NCBI GenBank assembly: GCA_037176905.1
Contig: JBBBWG010026436.1
Location: 8,717 to 71,213 of the forward strand
Source of the DNA: Azolla pinnata
Lineage: Eukaryota; Streptophyta; Polypodiopsida; Salviniales; Salviniaceae
DNA: 62,497 bases
Direction of reading: 5' to 3'
Below the pieces are notes generated by a model that was not told the DNA's origin, searched no databases, and saw only the letters and a program-made list of their open reading frames with translations. A program made the translations under genes and the position numbers. This document shows, piece by piece, positions 37,251 to 47,645 of this stretch (the stretch's first letter is position 1; each line of letters opens with the position of its first letter).

Positions 37251-37689
37251 GGATATGGATACCATCGCCACCACGCAAGAAACTCGTGTGAAGAACCTCG
37301 TTCTGAATCCCATCGTTCCCGCTGGCCACACTGTGGAAACCAGAAAGATTCCCATCATAGCCATGAAGCGGGAAAGAAATCCATGGCGACAAGTCTGGAA
37401 AGCTATGCTGACTACCGTAAAGATCGCGCTACATAAAAGCAAGAAGCAGAATGAAGCGAAGATTCCTGGCATTTTCCTTCCTGCTTTCTTCTTCGCAATG
37501 AGACAAACAGGCGGGGTAAAAATAGCAATTAACAGATCAGCTCGATTGGACAGAGAGAGAGAGAGAGAGAGAGAGAGGGAGCAGAAGAAGAAGAAGAAGA
37601 AGAAGAAGAAAGCATGGCATGAAGAAGGTAGTGAGTCCTGACCTGCATGTTAGAGGGAATGCCATGGCTCGACGAAGAGAAGGAAATGG

Positions 37690-38205
37690 AGATAGATTTG
37701 CAGCTCGATCTTGGCTATGTCCGAAGCGGAGCGAGCAGGCGTTGCTTGGCGATGTCTTGAAGCTGAGAGATCAGGCGTTGGAGCTCGATCTTGGCTATGT
37801 CTTGAAGCTGAGGGAGCAGGCGTTGCTTGGCTATGGCTTGAAGCTGAGGGATCAGGCGTTGGAGCTCGAACTTGGCTATGTCTTGAAGCTGAGAGATCAG
37901 GCATTGGAGCTCGGTCTTGGCAATGTCTTGAAGCTGAGAGATCCGGCGTTGGAGCTCGATCTTGGCTATGTCTTGAAGCTGAGAGATCAGGCGATGGAGC
38001 CCGATCTTGGCTGTAGTCTTGAAGCTCAGCGATGGAGCTCGATCATCTTGGCTATGTCTTGATGAAGCTCAGCGATGGAGCTCGATCATCTTGGCTATGT
38101 CTTGATGACGCTCAGCGATGGAGCTCGATCTTGGCTATGTCTTGATGAAGCTCAGCGATGGAGCTCGATCATCTTGGCTATGTCTTGAAGCTCAGCGATC
38201 GGCTG
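37690..38205. repeat. 45-bp minisatellite with later 42-48 bp variants
   Basis: The unit contains GAGCTCGATCTTGGCTATG then TCTTGAAGCTGAGAGATCAG. About six 45-bp units (one shortened) run to about 37995, then shorter units with GAAGCTCAGCGATG. The first half stays open on the + strand from 37619 to 38062, reading as 15-residue Leu-rich units. Confidence 0.88.
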
Positions 38206-38241
38206 TGAAGAGGCATCAGCTATGGCATGCAGAAGCCATGC

Positions 38242-39090
38242 GCTAGGGTTAGGGTTAGGGTTAGGGTTTTAGGGTTTTAGGGTTTTAGGGTTTTTAGGGT
38301 TTTTAGGGTTTTTAGACTGCGTCCGAAAATAAATGGATAGATATGTGAGTTTGAGTCGGGTACACTAGATGGTTAGGGTTAGGGTTAGGGTTAGGGTCTA
38401 AATGTAGTAAAAACAGCAGATGGCTAGGGTTAGGGTTAGGGTTACGGCTAGGGTTAAGATGTAGTAAAAACACCAGATGGTTAGGGGTTAGGGACAGGGT
38501 CAAGATGTAGGAACAACACTGGATGGTTAGGGTTAGGGTTAGGGTTCTACAGTTTCAGGGTTTTCGGGTTCGAGGATTCAAGTCCGCATTCGGAAAATAA
38601 ATGGATTGATGCTTGATGTCTAATTATAGGCCACAGGGAACTTGTCTCGCGGACGAGGTCTTGGTGGATCAGCTAGCTTGAGTTAGGTACACCAGATGGT
38701 TAGGGTTAGGGTTAGGATTCAAAATGGTTAGGGTTAGGGTTAGGGTTCCAAATGGTTAGGGTTAGGGTTAGGGTTAGGATTCCAAATGGTTAGGGTTAGG
38801 GTTAGGATTCCAAATGGTTAGGGTTAGGGTTAGGATTCCAAATGGTTAGGGTTAGGGTTAGGGTTAGGGTTAGGATTAGGATTCCAAATGGTTAGGGTTA
38901 GGGTTAGGGTTTAGGTTTAGGGTCAAGATGTAAAAACAACCTCATAAAATTTCGAAGAGTTTCAAGGTTTAGGGTTTAGGGTTAGGATACTCAATGGTTA
39001 GGGTTAGGGTGAGTGTGAGGTTTAGGGTTGGGATGTGGTAAAAAAAACCTGATAAAACTCTGAAAAGAATGTCGAGGTTTAGGGTTATTG
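38242..39090. repeat. Interstitial telomere-like (TTAGGG)n tract
   Basis: Many blocks of two to six TTAGGG units lie in one orientation (G-rich on the + strand). The first block also has TTTTAGGG and TTTTTAGGG variants. From about 38697 to 38900 three to five telomeric units alternate with ATTCCAAAT, forming a composite repeat of roughly 27-45 bp. Other blocks are separated by variants of GATGTAGTAAAAACA and CCAGATGG. Confidence 0.9.
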
Positions 39091-39840
39091 ATCCCAGAGG
39101 GGACCGAGGGTATCGTGGGTTCACTACGTCGTTCGTTAAGGATTCCCTCGAGAATCCTATCTCGTCATTGTCTTATGTAGATGTTCCAGTCGATGATGAG
39201 GTCCCACGCGGAGGTTGTCGCGTCTGAAGATCGATCAGCAAAGTCTGGAATTTTTCATGCCTGTCCCCCGGGTCTGAATCTTCTTCTCTGCTTCGCGTCG
39301 TTTGACTTTCCCGTGAGATGCAAGGGTGGCGGAGAATCCGGATATCCCCAGATCAGGCCTCAAGCAGATGAGCAAATCCCTAGTTTGTATATAGCTTAGA
39401 GAGACAAAGAGAACAGAGAGAACAGGGAGAGGGAGAGAGAGAGAGAGCCAAGTCTGCTGCTCTGACCTCATGCCAAAAATGTCTTGAAACCACTCAACTG
39501 CATATCGAACTGATATGCAGTTTGACCAAGGCTCTGAGCTCCACACAGGAACTGCTATCTATATATATGCCAGTATATATATATATATATATCATTTCCC
39601 TAAGGGAGAAGAAGCATGTTCCATCGATGGGCTCGAATGCAGTTTGGAGACGAGATATATCTTTTATCTCCGAAGAAAGCCAGAAGCTCGCCCAAATCGG
39701 ATGGGCCACTACCACCGATGCGAAGACAAGATAGACAGATATATCTTCCTTCGGAGCCAGAGATCGATGGGGGGTCGATGATGCTGCTACGAATGCAGTC
39801 CGGAGCGATGGCTTCGAAGCAGCTCTGCCATGTTTACATG
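39091..39840. other. Non-genic spacer with a primer-binding-site-like motif
   Basis: No gene is recognised. It contains GAGA and TATA simple repeats (39418-39448 and 39572-39592). Around 39455-39480, GCTCTGACCTCATGCCA resembles, in reverse orientation, the initiator-Met-tRNA primer-binding site found next to plant LTRs. No LTR pair could be confirmed. Confidence 0.35.
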
Positions 39841-39849
39841 GCATGGGCA

Positions 39850-40695
39850 TGATGGTGGCTTCAGAGAGATCTGTACTTGGCATGATGGATGCATGCATGC
39901 ATGCAAACTGGATGTATTCATGGGTATGCATGGATGGATGTATGTGCAGGTATGCATGGATATGTACGTATATATGTGTGTGCGCACGAATGCATGGATG
40001 GATATGCATGTATGTATGCATGGATGCATGCATGCACGCATATGTATGGAATGTATGTATGCATGCGTGGGTTTGCATGCATTGGGTATGTATGGTATGC
40101 GTGTATGTATGGATGGATGGATGGATACGCATGTATGGGTATGGTGGATGGGCGGATGGATATGTGCGCTTGTGTATGCATAGAGTGTATGCTATGGACG
40201 GATGGATGGATGGATGTGTGCGTATGGGTATGTATGGGATGGACATGTGCGTATGTGTATGGCTGCGTATGGGATATGTGTGTGCGGCATCGCATGGTAT
40301 GCATGGATATGCATGCATGGCCATGCTGGTATGGATGGATGGATGGATGGATGGATGGATGGATGGATGGATGGATATGGATGTATGCGTATGGACATGC
40401 ACGGACATGCACGGACATGCATGCATGGTGAGTATGGATGGATGGGCATGCACGGAGATGGATGTATGGGTATGCCCCCATGGGATGGATGGATGGATGG
40501 GTATGCATGTGTGCGTGGGCATGTATGTATGCATGCGTGCATGCATGTATGTATGCGTGTGTGCGTGGGCATGCATGCATGGGCATGTATGTATGTATGC
40601 ATGCATGGGCATGTATGTATGTATGCATGCATGGGCATGTATGTATGTATGTATGCATGCATGGGCATGCATGCATGTATGTATGTATGTATGTG
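39850..40695. repeat. Large ATGG/ATGC/ATGT tetranucleotide array
   Basis: About 0.85 kb is made of interleaved ATGG, ATGC, ATGT and GTGC words, with pure ATGG at 40334-40374 and ATGT/ATGC runs at 40515-40690. A GAA repeat at 40715-40760 follows. Long open frames occur on both strands here only because the repeat lacks stop codons. Confidence 0.92.
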
Positions 40696-41067
40696 GGGCG
40701 GAGACTTTTCCTTCAGAAGAAGAAGAAGAAGAAGAAGACGAAGAAGAGGAAGAAGAAAGCAGAGAAAACGAGAAGAAGGGAGAATGGAACCTGCTTAGAT
40801 GCTCTCCACTGTGTCTTCTTCCTCTCCGCCCTCTGCTCTCTTCCTCCATTCCTTCGTCCTCCGCTTCCGCCTTCCCCCTTCCTGCTGCTGCTGCTGCTGC
40901 TGTTCCTGCTCTCTTCCCCGAAAACATTCGAGAAAGAAAGGCGGAGGTTTTCCTTTTCGGCGGGATCGGTTCAGGGAGATCAAATCCCGCTCTGGGGCCC
41001 CCTCCCCCGCAACGCCCCAGCCGTTTTGCATCCGGGCCTTCAGCTCAAACGCCCAGAAGCGGGAGAG

Positions 41068-44000
41068 ATGCGGCTCCCTTTGTTCCGGCTCCCTCCTCCG
41101 CCTCTTCTTCTTCTCCTCATTCTGCTTCAGTTCCGCCATCTCCACAGAATCTGTTCGAATTCAGAAGGTTCGTTCCATTCTCACCTTTCTCTTTCTGTGC
41201 GTAATCAGATCCACGTGATCTTCGTATCATGGTTCATGTTTGATATAGCCCAGGTTTGCAATCACGAAGTGGAAGATCATCAGGTTACCGTAGCATCTCA
41301 ATATCATCTATCTCGTACAAGGAAACTTATAATACAGCATATTTGCCAAATGTAACAAGTGGGCAGTTCCCTGTGTTTGATAATGATGATTCTGAATTCT
41401 TTCTTATTGACCTAGATGCTGCTTTGCATTACGAAGCTTGAAAAATTATAAAGCAAGTTGCAATAAAACCAAATGAGAATATACACTATGATATTTCCAT
41501 CACGTTCCTCAGAAATCTTCTTACCGTTCTTGTTTTCTGGCAATTAGGTGATGCATTAAGTGCTCTAAAGAGTGCTCTCACGGATCCAAACAATGTGCTG
41601 GGAAGCTGGGACTCTACACTTGTCAATCCATGCACTTGGTTCCATGTCACATGCAACAATAATAATGTGGTCACTAGGGTGTAAGAACTCGTCTTTGAGC
41701 TTTAGTTTTCTCACTTCAGCATCAATTTATTCATCTTAAAGAAGATATCAGACTCTTTCCAAGTATATTGCAATGCTGTAAAAAAAAACGTTAACGTGTC
41801 ATTTCTTGTAGAGACCTTGGAAATGCTCAGTTATCTGGTAGTCTAGTGCCGGATCTTGGGGAGCTTCAGCATCTTCAATATTTGTAAGTTCCTTTCCACT
41901 TGCAAGTGTAAGTTTAGTGATTCAAACTATGGTTGATCCTGTTGTTAATATCCATTTTCCCCCGTCATTTGCAGCCAATATGTTAACAGTTTGATACAGT
42001 ACTTCCTGTTGTGTTCTTTCAAAGATTTATCTTCTCTAGCAACTTATAAGACAATCTCTGAGTCCTACTTGCACTGCATTAGATGGCTAGGTCATGATGG
42101 GAGAACTTCAGAGCAGAATAGTTCTTTTCTGAATTTGAACCGTGACAATGGACATTTAACACTCTATGGAACAATAATGGTACCAAGAACGTCTTAAAGC
42201 TATCTATGAACGTCTCAATCTCAAAGGAAACATTTCACTCTTCTGACCCCACTATGAAAAATTGGCCGACTGGAGAACAAAATGGATCTGTTGGGTCACT
42301 TGCCTTCATTATACCTCAAAGCTTCTGACTAACGTAGCAAAATATTTACCCTTGGTTATAAAATGCATTATTGGTTTTAATCACTGAAGTACTCGCTGCA
42401 AGATAGACCAAACTCTAATTTATTTACTGTCAATACTGATACTGGAGGAGCTCCTAGTTTAGAACTTATAGCTTCTTATAAATAGTAACCGTAAATGCAT
42501 GAGACAGGGATGCAGTTTTATCAAGTGGAACTACCAATGACATAAGTTAACGGCATTATTCTTCATTACAAGAGTATGACCCATTCCTGCCCCATCTCTT
42601 GCAAAATAACAGATCAATGTTTGTGATGCGCACTCTGCAAAACTGTTGCTGATAGACGTTCACCCATTTGTGCATGATCCAACATGATACATTCAGGCAT
42701 GTGGGAATGTAGTATCTGTGCTTGTTACTATATTATGATCATAGACTGCAACTCTGCACGTCCAAATCATAGAACAGGAACATGATCAATGATCAGACAA
42801 TTGTCAATTTGATTCTCTTTTCCTTTCTATCTTTATACGTATGTATGTGTGTGTGCACATCTCTGCTCAAACAATTTCGAAAAGGATATGGAATGTAATA
42901 GAAATTGAGACAACCATCAATAATAATAATATGCAGAAAGAAGAAAAAATTTTCTTATAATTTCAACATCGTGCAGGGAACTTTACAGTAACAAGATTAC
43001 CGGGAATATACCTCCACAGCTTGGCAATCTGACTCAGCTTGTGAGCCTTGACCTGTATGACAATCAGTTCTCTGGATCGATACCAGATACATTGGGAAAG
43101 CTGACTAGTCTGCGTTTCTTGTGAGGGCCCATTTCACTCAAAATTGAAATAATATAAAGACAGGAAAATAGAAGTCTCAGTCTAAATCTTGTATTGCTCA
43201 ACTTAAAAGGTGTGTATTCTGTTTACATGTGCAAAAGACGATTGAACAACAATTCTCTATCAAATACCATTCCTGATTCGTTGACGAATATCAAAACACT
43301 TCAAGTGCTGTAAGTAGTTATTCTATCTACATTCACAGGTTATTATAAAATTACAGACGGGGAAGCTGTAACTGTGAGAAGCCTTGCCAAGCACACATCT
43401 CCTAGATCAGTATGAGCACATATTCATCACACGTGCGCACATTATATTTTTGAATATAATGCTCTCAGTTTCTTTCACCAATTTTGATGTTCACCATAGC
43501 TTTTGATAGTGATTTGTCATACAATAATCTATCTGGACGGGTCCCAGCAAATGGATCTTTCTCCCTCTTCACTCCAATCAGGTTGGTAAACAGTGTCTTG
43601 GTTCAAATTGTAAGAGAGGGTTAGGCACCTTTTGTAGAAAAAGACTTGAAGCTTTAATCAGGTCTGGTTTGACAAGAGAAGAGGTATGCTCCGCAGTAAT
43701 GCTAACAAATACTTTTGCATCTTATGACAGTTTTAATGGCAACACTGATCTTTGTGGATCATTGATTAACAAGCTATGCCCTGGAGATCCACCCTTTCCA
43801 CCTCCTCCTCCATACCAACCACCACCAAACCCTACTAATGAAGGAAGCAGTGGAGGTGGGAGCATGTATTTCAATAGTCATTGTACATATAACAAAACAC
43901 CAAACCACTGCCAACCCGTTGGGTATTTGCCAAACTTCCAGCAAGGTTTTAGAAAACCAGAATACCCAGCAAAGCATTCTGGTCGTTTATGGGGGATTAG

Positions 44001-44487
44001 GGTATTCTGGCAAATATACTCAACAGTTGAGGCTTTTCCTTCACATCATGCATTTAGTTTGTTGCCTTGCATCACGTTGACTGCATACCTGTTCGAAATT
44101 TAGAGAAAATGTATTGTCATGCATTAGAGACCCACTGATCCTGGTGGCATGTGTGCTTTAGGAAATGAACAATCAGCCACAACTGGTGCTATAGCTGGTG
44201 GCGTTGCTGCTGGTGCTGCTTTAATCTTTGCAATGCCTGCTCTTGGTTTTGCATGGTGGCGAAGAAGAAAGCCACAAGAAAATTTCTTTGATGTTCCAGG
44301 TATAATTCTTTTCCAGACAAAAATTTCTTTATCAATATGCTAACTCACTTTCTATAATAATCCTATAAACTTTGTATAATTTATCCATGAATGTTCGATA
44401 CAATGAGGGTCTCTCACAAATAAAACTATCTTGGAACTTCAGCAGATTCAATTTCACATCCCATATTTCAATTCCACCTGTGATTAT

Positions 44488-44554
<67 letters not shown>

Positions 44555-46093
44555 ATTCTTTACAATCCAGCGGAGGAGGATCCAGAGGTGCATTTGGGAC
44601 AGTTGAAAAGATTTTCTCTGAGGGAACTCCAAGTAGCAACAGATAACTTCAACCAGAAGAACATATTGGGTAGAGGTGGTTTTGGAAAAGTATACAAAGG
44701 ACGGTTAGCAGATGGATCACTGGTTGCAGTAAAACGCCTCAAGGAAGAGAGGAGTCCTGGTGGAGAATTACAATTCCAGACAGAGGTTGAGATGATAAGT
44801 TTGGCGGTTCATCGCAACCTTCTCCGGCTTCGAGGGTTTTGCATGACTCCAACTGAACGTCTTCTTGTTTATCCTTACATGTCACATGGAAGTGTGTCTT
44901 CCAGATTACGAGGTATACAGATTGAAATCAAGAAAATAAAATTTAATTAGGTGAATCTATATTTAATTAGGTATACAGATTCTGTTGGGAGAAAAACAAC
45001 TTGAATACGGCATTTTAAAAATCATCAGAATCAACTGTTTTCTCAAAGTTATTACAATTATCAGAAGCTATAATGAAATATTCAGTAAGTCTTTTTCTGT
45101 GTTGGCATTATGTCTTCACGTGATGGAAATGCATTAAATACTTGTTTTGCAGATAGAGCTCAAGGGGTGCCACCTCTCGATTGGGATACAAGGAAAAGAA
45201 TAGCCCTAGGTGCAGCTAGGGGGCTTTCATATCTTCATGATCATTGTGATCCAAAGATAATACATCGAGATGTTAAGGCAGCTAACATTCTTTTAGATGA
45301 GGACTTCGAAGCAGTTGTAGGGGATTTTGGTTTGGCAAAACTCATGGATTACAAAGATACACATGTTACAACGGCAGTGCGTGGTACCATTGGACATATT
45401 GCACCTGAATATCTATCCACTGGAAAATCATCAGAAAAAACTGATGTCTTTGGCTTTGGAATAATGTTGCTTGAAGTCATAACTGGCCAGAGGGCATTTG
45501 ATCTTGCTAGGCTTGCCAATGACGACGATGTCATGCTTTTGGATTGGGTATGCCATAAAAATGATTACTTTTTTCATATTAAGAACATCATTGTAGACTT
45601 GAGTTCTTCAGTTGGGTATGCTTTGAAAATGAATTCTTTGTGCATCCAAGGCATGTATATTAGTGAAGAAATTAACATAAATCGCATTTGAATAATGCTT
45701 TGAAATTGCACGTGTAAAATGAATCTCTGGAACAGACGATACGGAAACTCTACTAAATTTGCATTCTTTCTTGCATAGGTGAAAGGATTGCTGCGGGAGC
45801 AAAAGATCACAACACTGATGGATCCTGACTTGAAGTCAGAATATCGAACCAATGAAGTGGAGCAACTTATTCAAGTTGCATTATTATGCACACAAAGCTC
45901 ACCAATGGACAGACCAAAGATGTCGGAAGTAGTAAGGATGCTAGAAGGAGATGGGCTAGCTGAACGTTGGGAGGAGTGGCAAAAGGTGGAAGTGGTTCGT
46001 AGTCAAGTCGAAGACCTAGCCCCACTGCGAAGTGATTGGATAGTGGAATCTGTGAATAATTTGCATGCTATGGAGTTATCAGGCCCAAGATAG
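41068..46093 (+). CDS. SERK: Somatic embryogenesis receptor-like kinase (LRR-RLK co-receptor)
   Basis: Eleven exons, the classic SERK layout, giving 635 residues: 41068-41167, 41548-41680, 41812-41883, 42977-43120, 43238-43309, 43510-43581, 43731-43855, 44162-44299, 44571-44912, 45153-45547 and 45779-46093. The signal peptide is Leu-rich (residues 1-30). An N-cap Cys pair (C62, C69) follows [20 protein letters not shown]. Five LRR blocks come from the 72/144/72/72-nt exons. C206 and C214 flank the Pro-rich stretch [13 protein letters not shown]. The membrane helix is about 250-272 ([20 protein letters not shown]), then WWRRRKPQ. The kinase has GRGGFGKV (319-326), Lys340, HRDVKAAN (Asp439, RD type) and DFG (Asp457), and the activation loop has [20 protein letters not shown]. 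It ends ELSGPR, as SERK1/2 do. By family it is a plasma-membrane co-receptor for BRI1, FLS2 and peptide receptors; SERK1 versus SERK2 is not decided. Confidence 0.95.
43957..44010. repeat. Inverted repeat in SERK intron 7
   Basis: CCAGAATACCC (43957-43967) pairs perfectly with GGGTATTCTGG (44000-44010). A second pair, TATTTGCCA (43924-43932) and TGGCAAATA (44008-44016), partly overlaps it. It may be a small MITE remnant or simply an intronic hairpin. Confidence 0.6.
44492..44551 (+). repeat. GA microsatellite next to a SERK splice acceptor
   Basis: About 30 GA units end roughly 20 bases before the acceptor of the first kinase-encoding exon (AG at 44569-44570). Only a short TATATTCTTTACAATCCAG stretch remains as acceptor context. 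Confidence 0.95.
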
Positions 46094-47645
46094 GTATTAT
46101 CCATACTCCAAATAGATCCGCATTTGGGATTTCTATGTATATTGTCTTCAATTTTTGCTGTATGATTAGTATTAATATTATTATTGAAGAGTGAAGGCTG
46201 AGAACAATCAAGGAGAAGTGGCATGTAAAGTGTGGGGATGAGGATAGAGGGTGGTAGGAAACACCCCTCATGACTTAGAACTTCTCAAAGAAAAACTGGA
46301 AGAAGATACTGTGAGGACACTTCCACTACAATTCCATCAATTGTAGCATTGAATTCGGAACATTCAGTGGACTGTATGACGACTGTATATATTTGATGTA
46401 TTGGTATGCTGTTCATACAGCATCATCACCATGTTGTAACTTTTGAGATGTTTATGTTTTAGACAGAGATTGTGGTTGCATCTAACAGAGTTACTTCTGT
46501 AGTTTTTCTTGCCTTTCCACATCAACCTGTGTACTTACATGCAAGGAGATCTTCAATGCAACCTGTGTACTTACATGCAAGGAGATCTTCAATGCAGTCT
46601 GATTCATGGCTCTTGTATGATGAACTTTTGCAAATCAATAAAAAACACTAGAGACAAATCTGGTAAGTTTGTTAGGTCTGATAGCTTTTGCCAAATCAGA
46701 AAATACAACCTGGTAATTTCATTACCCCAAACAGCATACCAAATAACCAAGCGATATACTGCATTTGCTGTATGAACCACATTTTGAGAAGGTGCAGTTT
46801 TAGAGTACCAAGAAGAAAGAAGCACCTTTGCAAACTACCATACTTGTTGCATGACAGTTACAAAAAGGATGTCAATGTTAGTACCCATTATTACACAGAC
46901 CAAGATGAGAATTTTCTGACTTGTTTACAACTGCCCTTTGGGCAGAGATTAAGGCCTGTTATTTGGCAAACAGATTGGCATCCCATAAAATACACATGAT
47001 ACAGCTGAATTCTCACAATGCTCTGGTCAGACCAATGACTACTGATTCCAAAGGTTTTGGCTGAGTTGGTATTCATAACATACGCTCATACAGAGGGATA
47101 TGCCTCCTTGTAGATCCACATTGATGCAGGTAACTGAGCTTCTGTTGTGTGTCTCATGGTAGCCGTTCCAGCTTCTGTCCAATCACATGCCCAAAGACTC
47201 TGAAAGAAGTTAGTACTTGCAATTTACATTCAGCCAACGCTAGAGTACAAGCTTAAGGACTTCCTACTTCGATCAAACTGACCTTAGACAAGTTTTTTAT
47301 ATTTCAGTTTCCCAACATGTTCTTATTTGGATCATCCTAATGAGCACAAAATACCTGTAGATTTGTATGCCTCTTGCTTAATTCACAACCACCCTTCTGG
47401 AAAACTTCGAAGGCATTCCTCAATTCCATGTTCTGCATTCCATAAGAAACCCAACCATCTATTCATATTGAATTCCACTAAGGACCTGACAACTCAAGAA
47501 ATACCATAGAAATCAGCTTACTTGCTTCACGTCTGTGGTTTGATGATTTCTTTGCTTTATTCCACCATCACTAATGATAATAAACCAAAAATAAATATTC
47601 ATTCAGATACATGACTGTATGTAACTACCATGTGGACTTGTTCTA
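46094..47645. other. Intergenic, convergent 3' regions of SERK and kinesin genes
   Basis: No exon with family resemblance was found. The interval should contain the SERK 3' untranslated region on the left and the kinesin 3' untranslated region on the right. It holds an exact 36-bp tandem duplication. Confidence 0.55.
46525..46596. repeat. Exact 36-bp tandem duplication
   Basis: Two identical adjacent copies begin ACCTGTGTACTTACATGC and end CTTCAATGCA. Perfect identity implies a recent event. Confidence 0.95.

Noticed and set aside
38242-39090. CRISPR-like array of short repeats and spacers
   Set aside because: Units are telomere-type hexamers with no unique spacers of constant length, in a plant chromosome.
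39494-40927. 477-codon minus-strand open frame rich in His, Ile, Thr and Pro
   Set aside because: Antisense reading of the same simple repeat plus a poly-Ser GAA stretch; no domain and an impossible composition.
39843-41204. 453-codon open frame on the + strand, rich in Met, Cys, Trp and Asp
   Set aside because: It is the translation of a tetranucleotide array. Overlapping frames on both strands are equally open, and it runs into the real SERK first exon in a different frame.
44372-44570. Open frame with an Arg-Glu repeat leading into the SERK kinase exon
   Set aside because: This is the GA microsatellite read as codons; the acceptor at 44570 and SERK exon structure place it in an intron.
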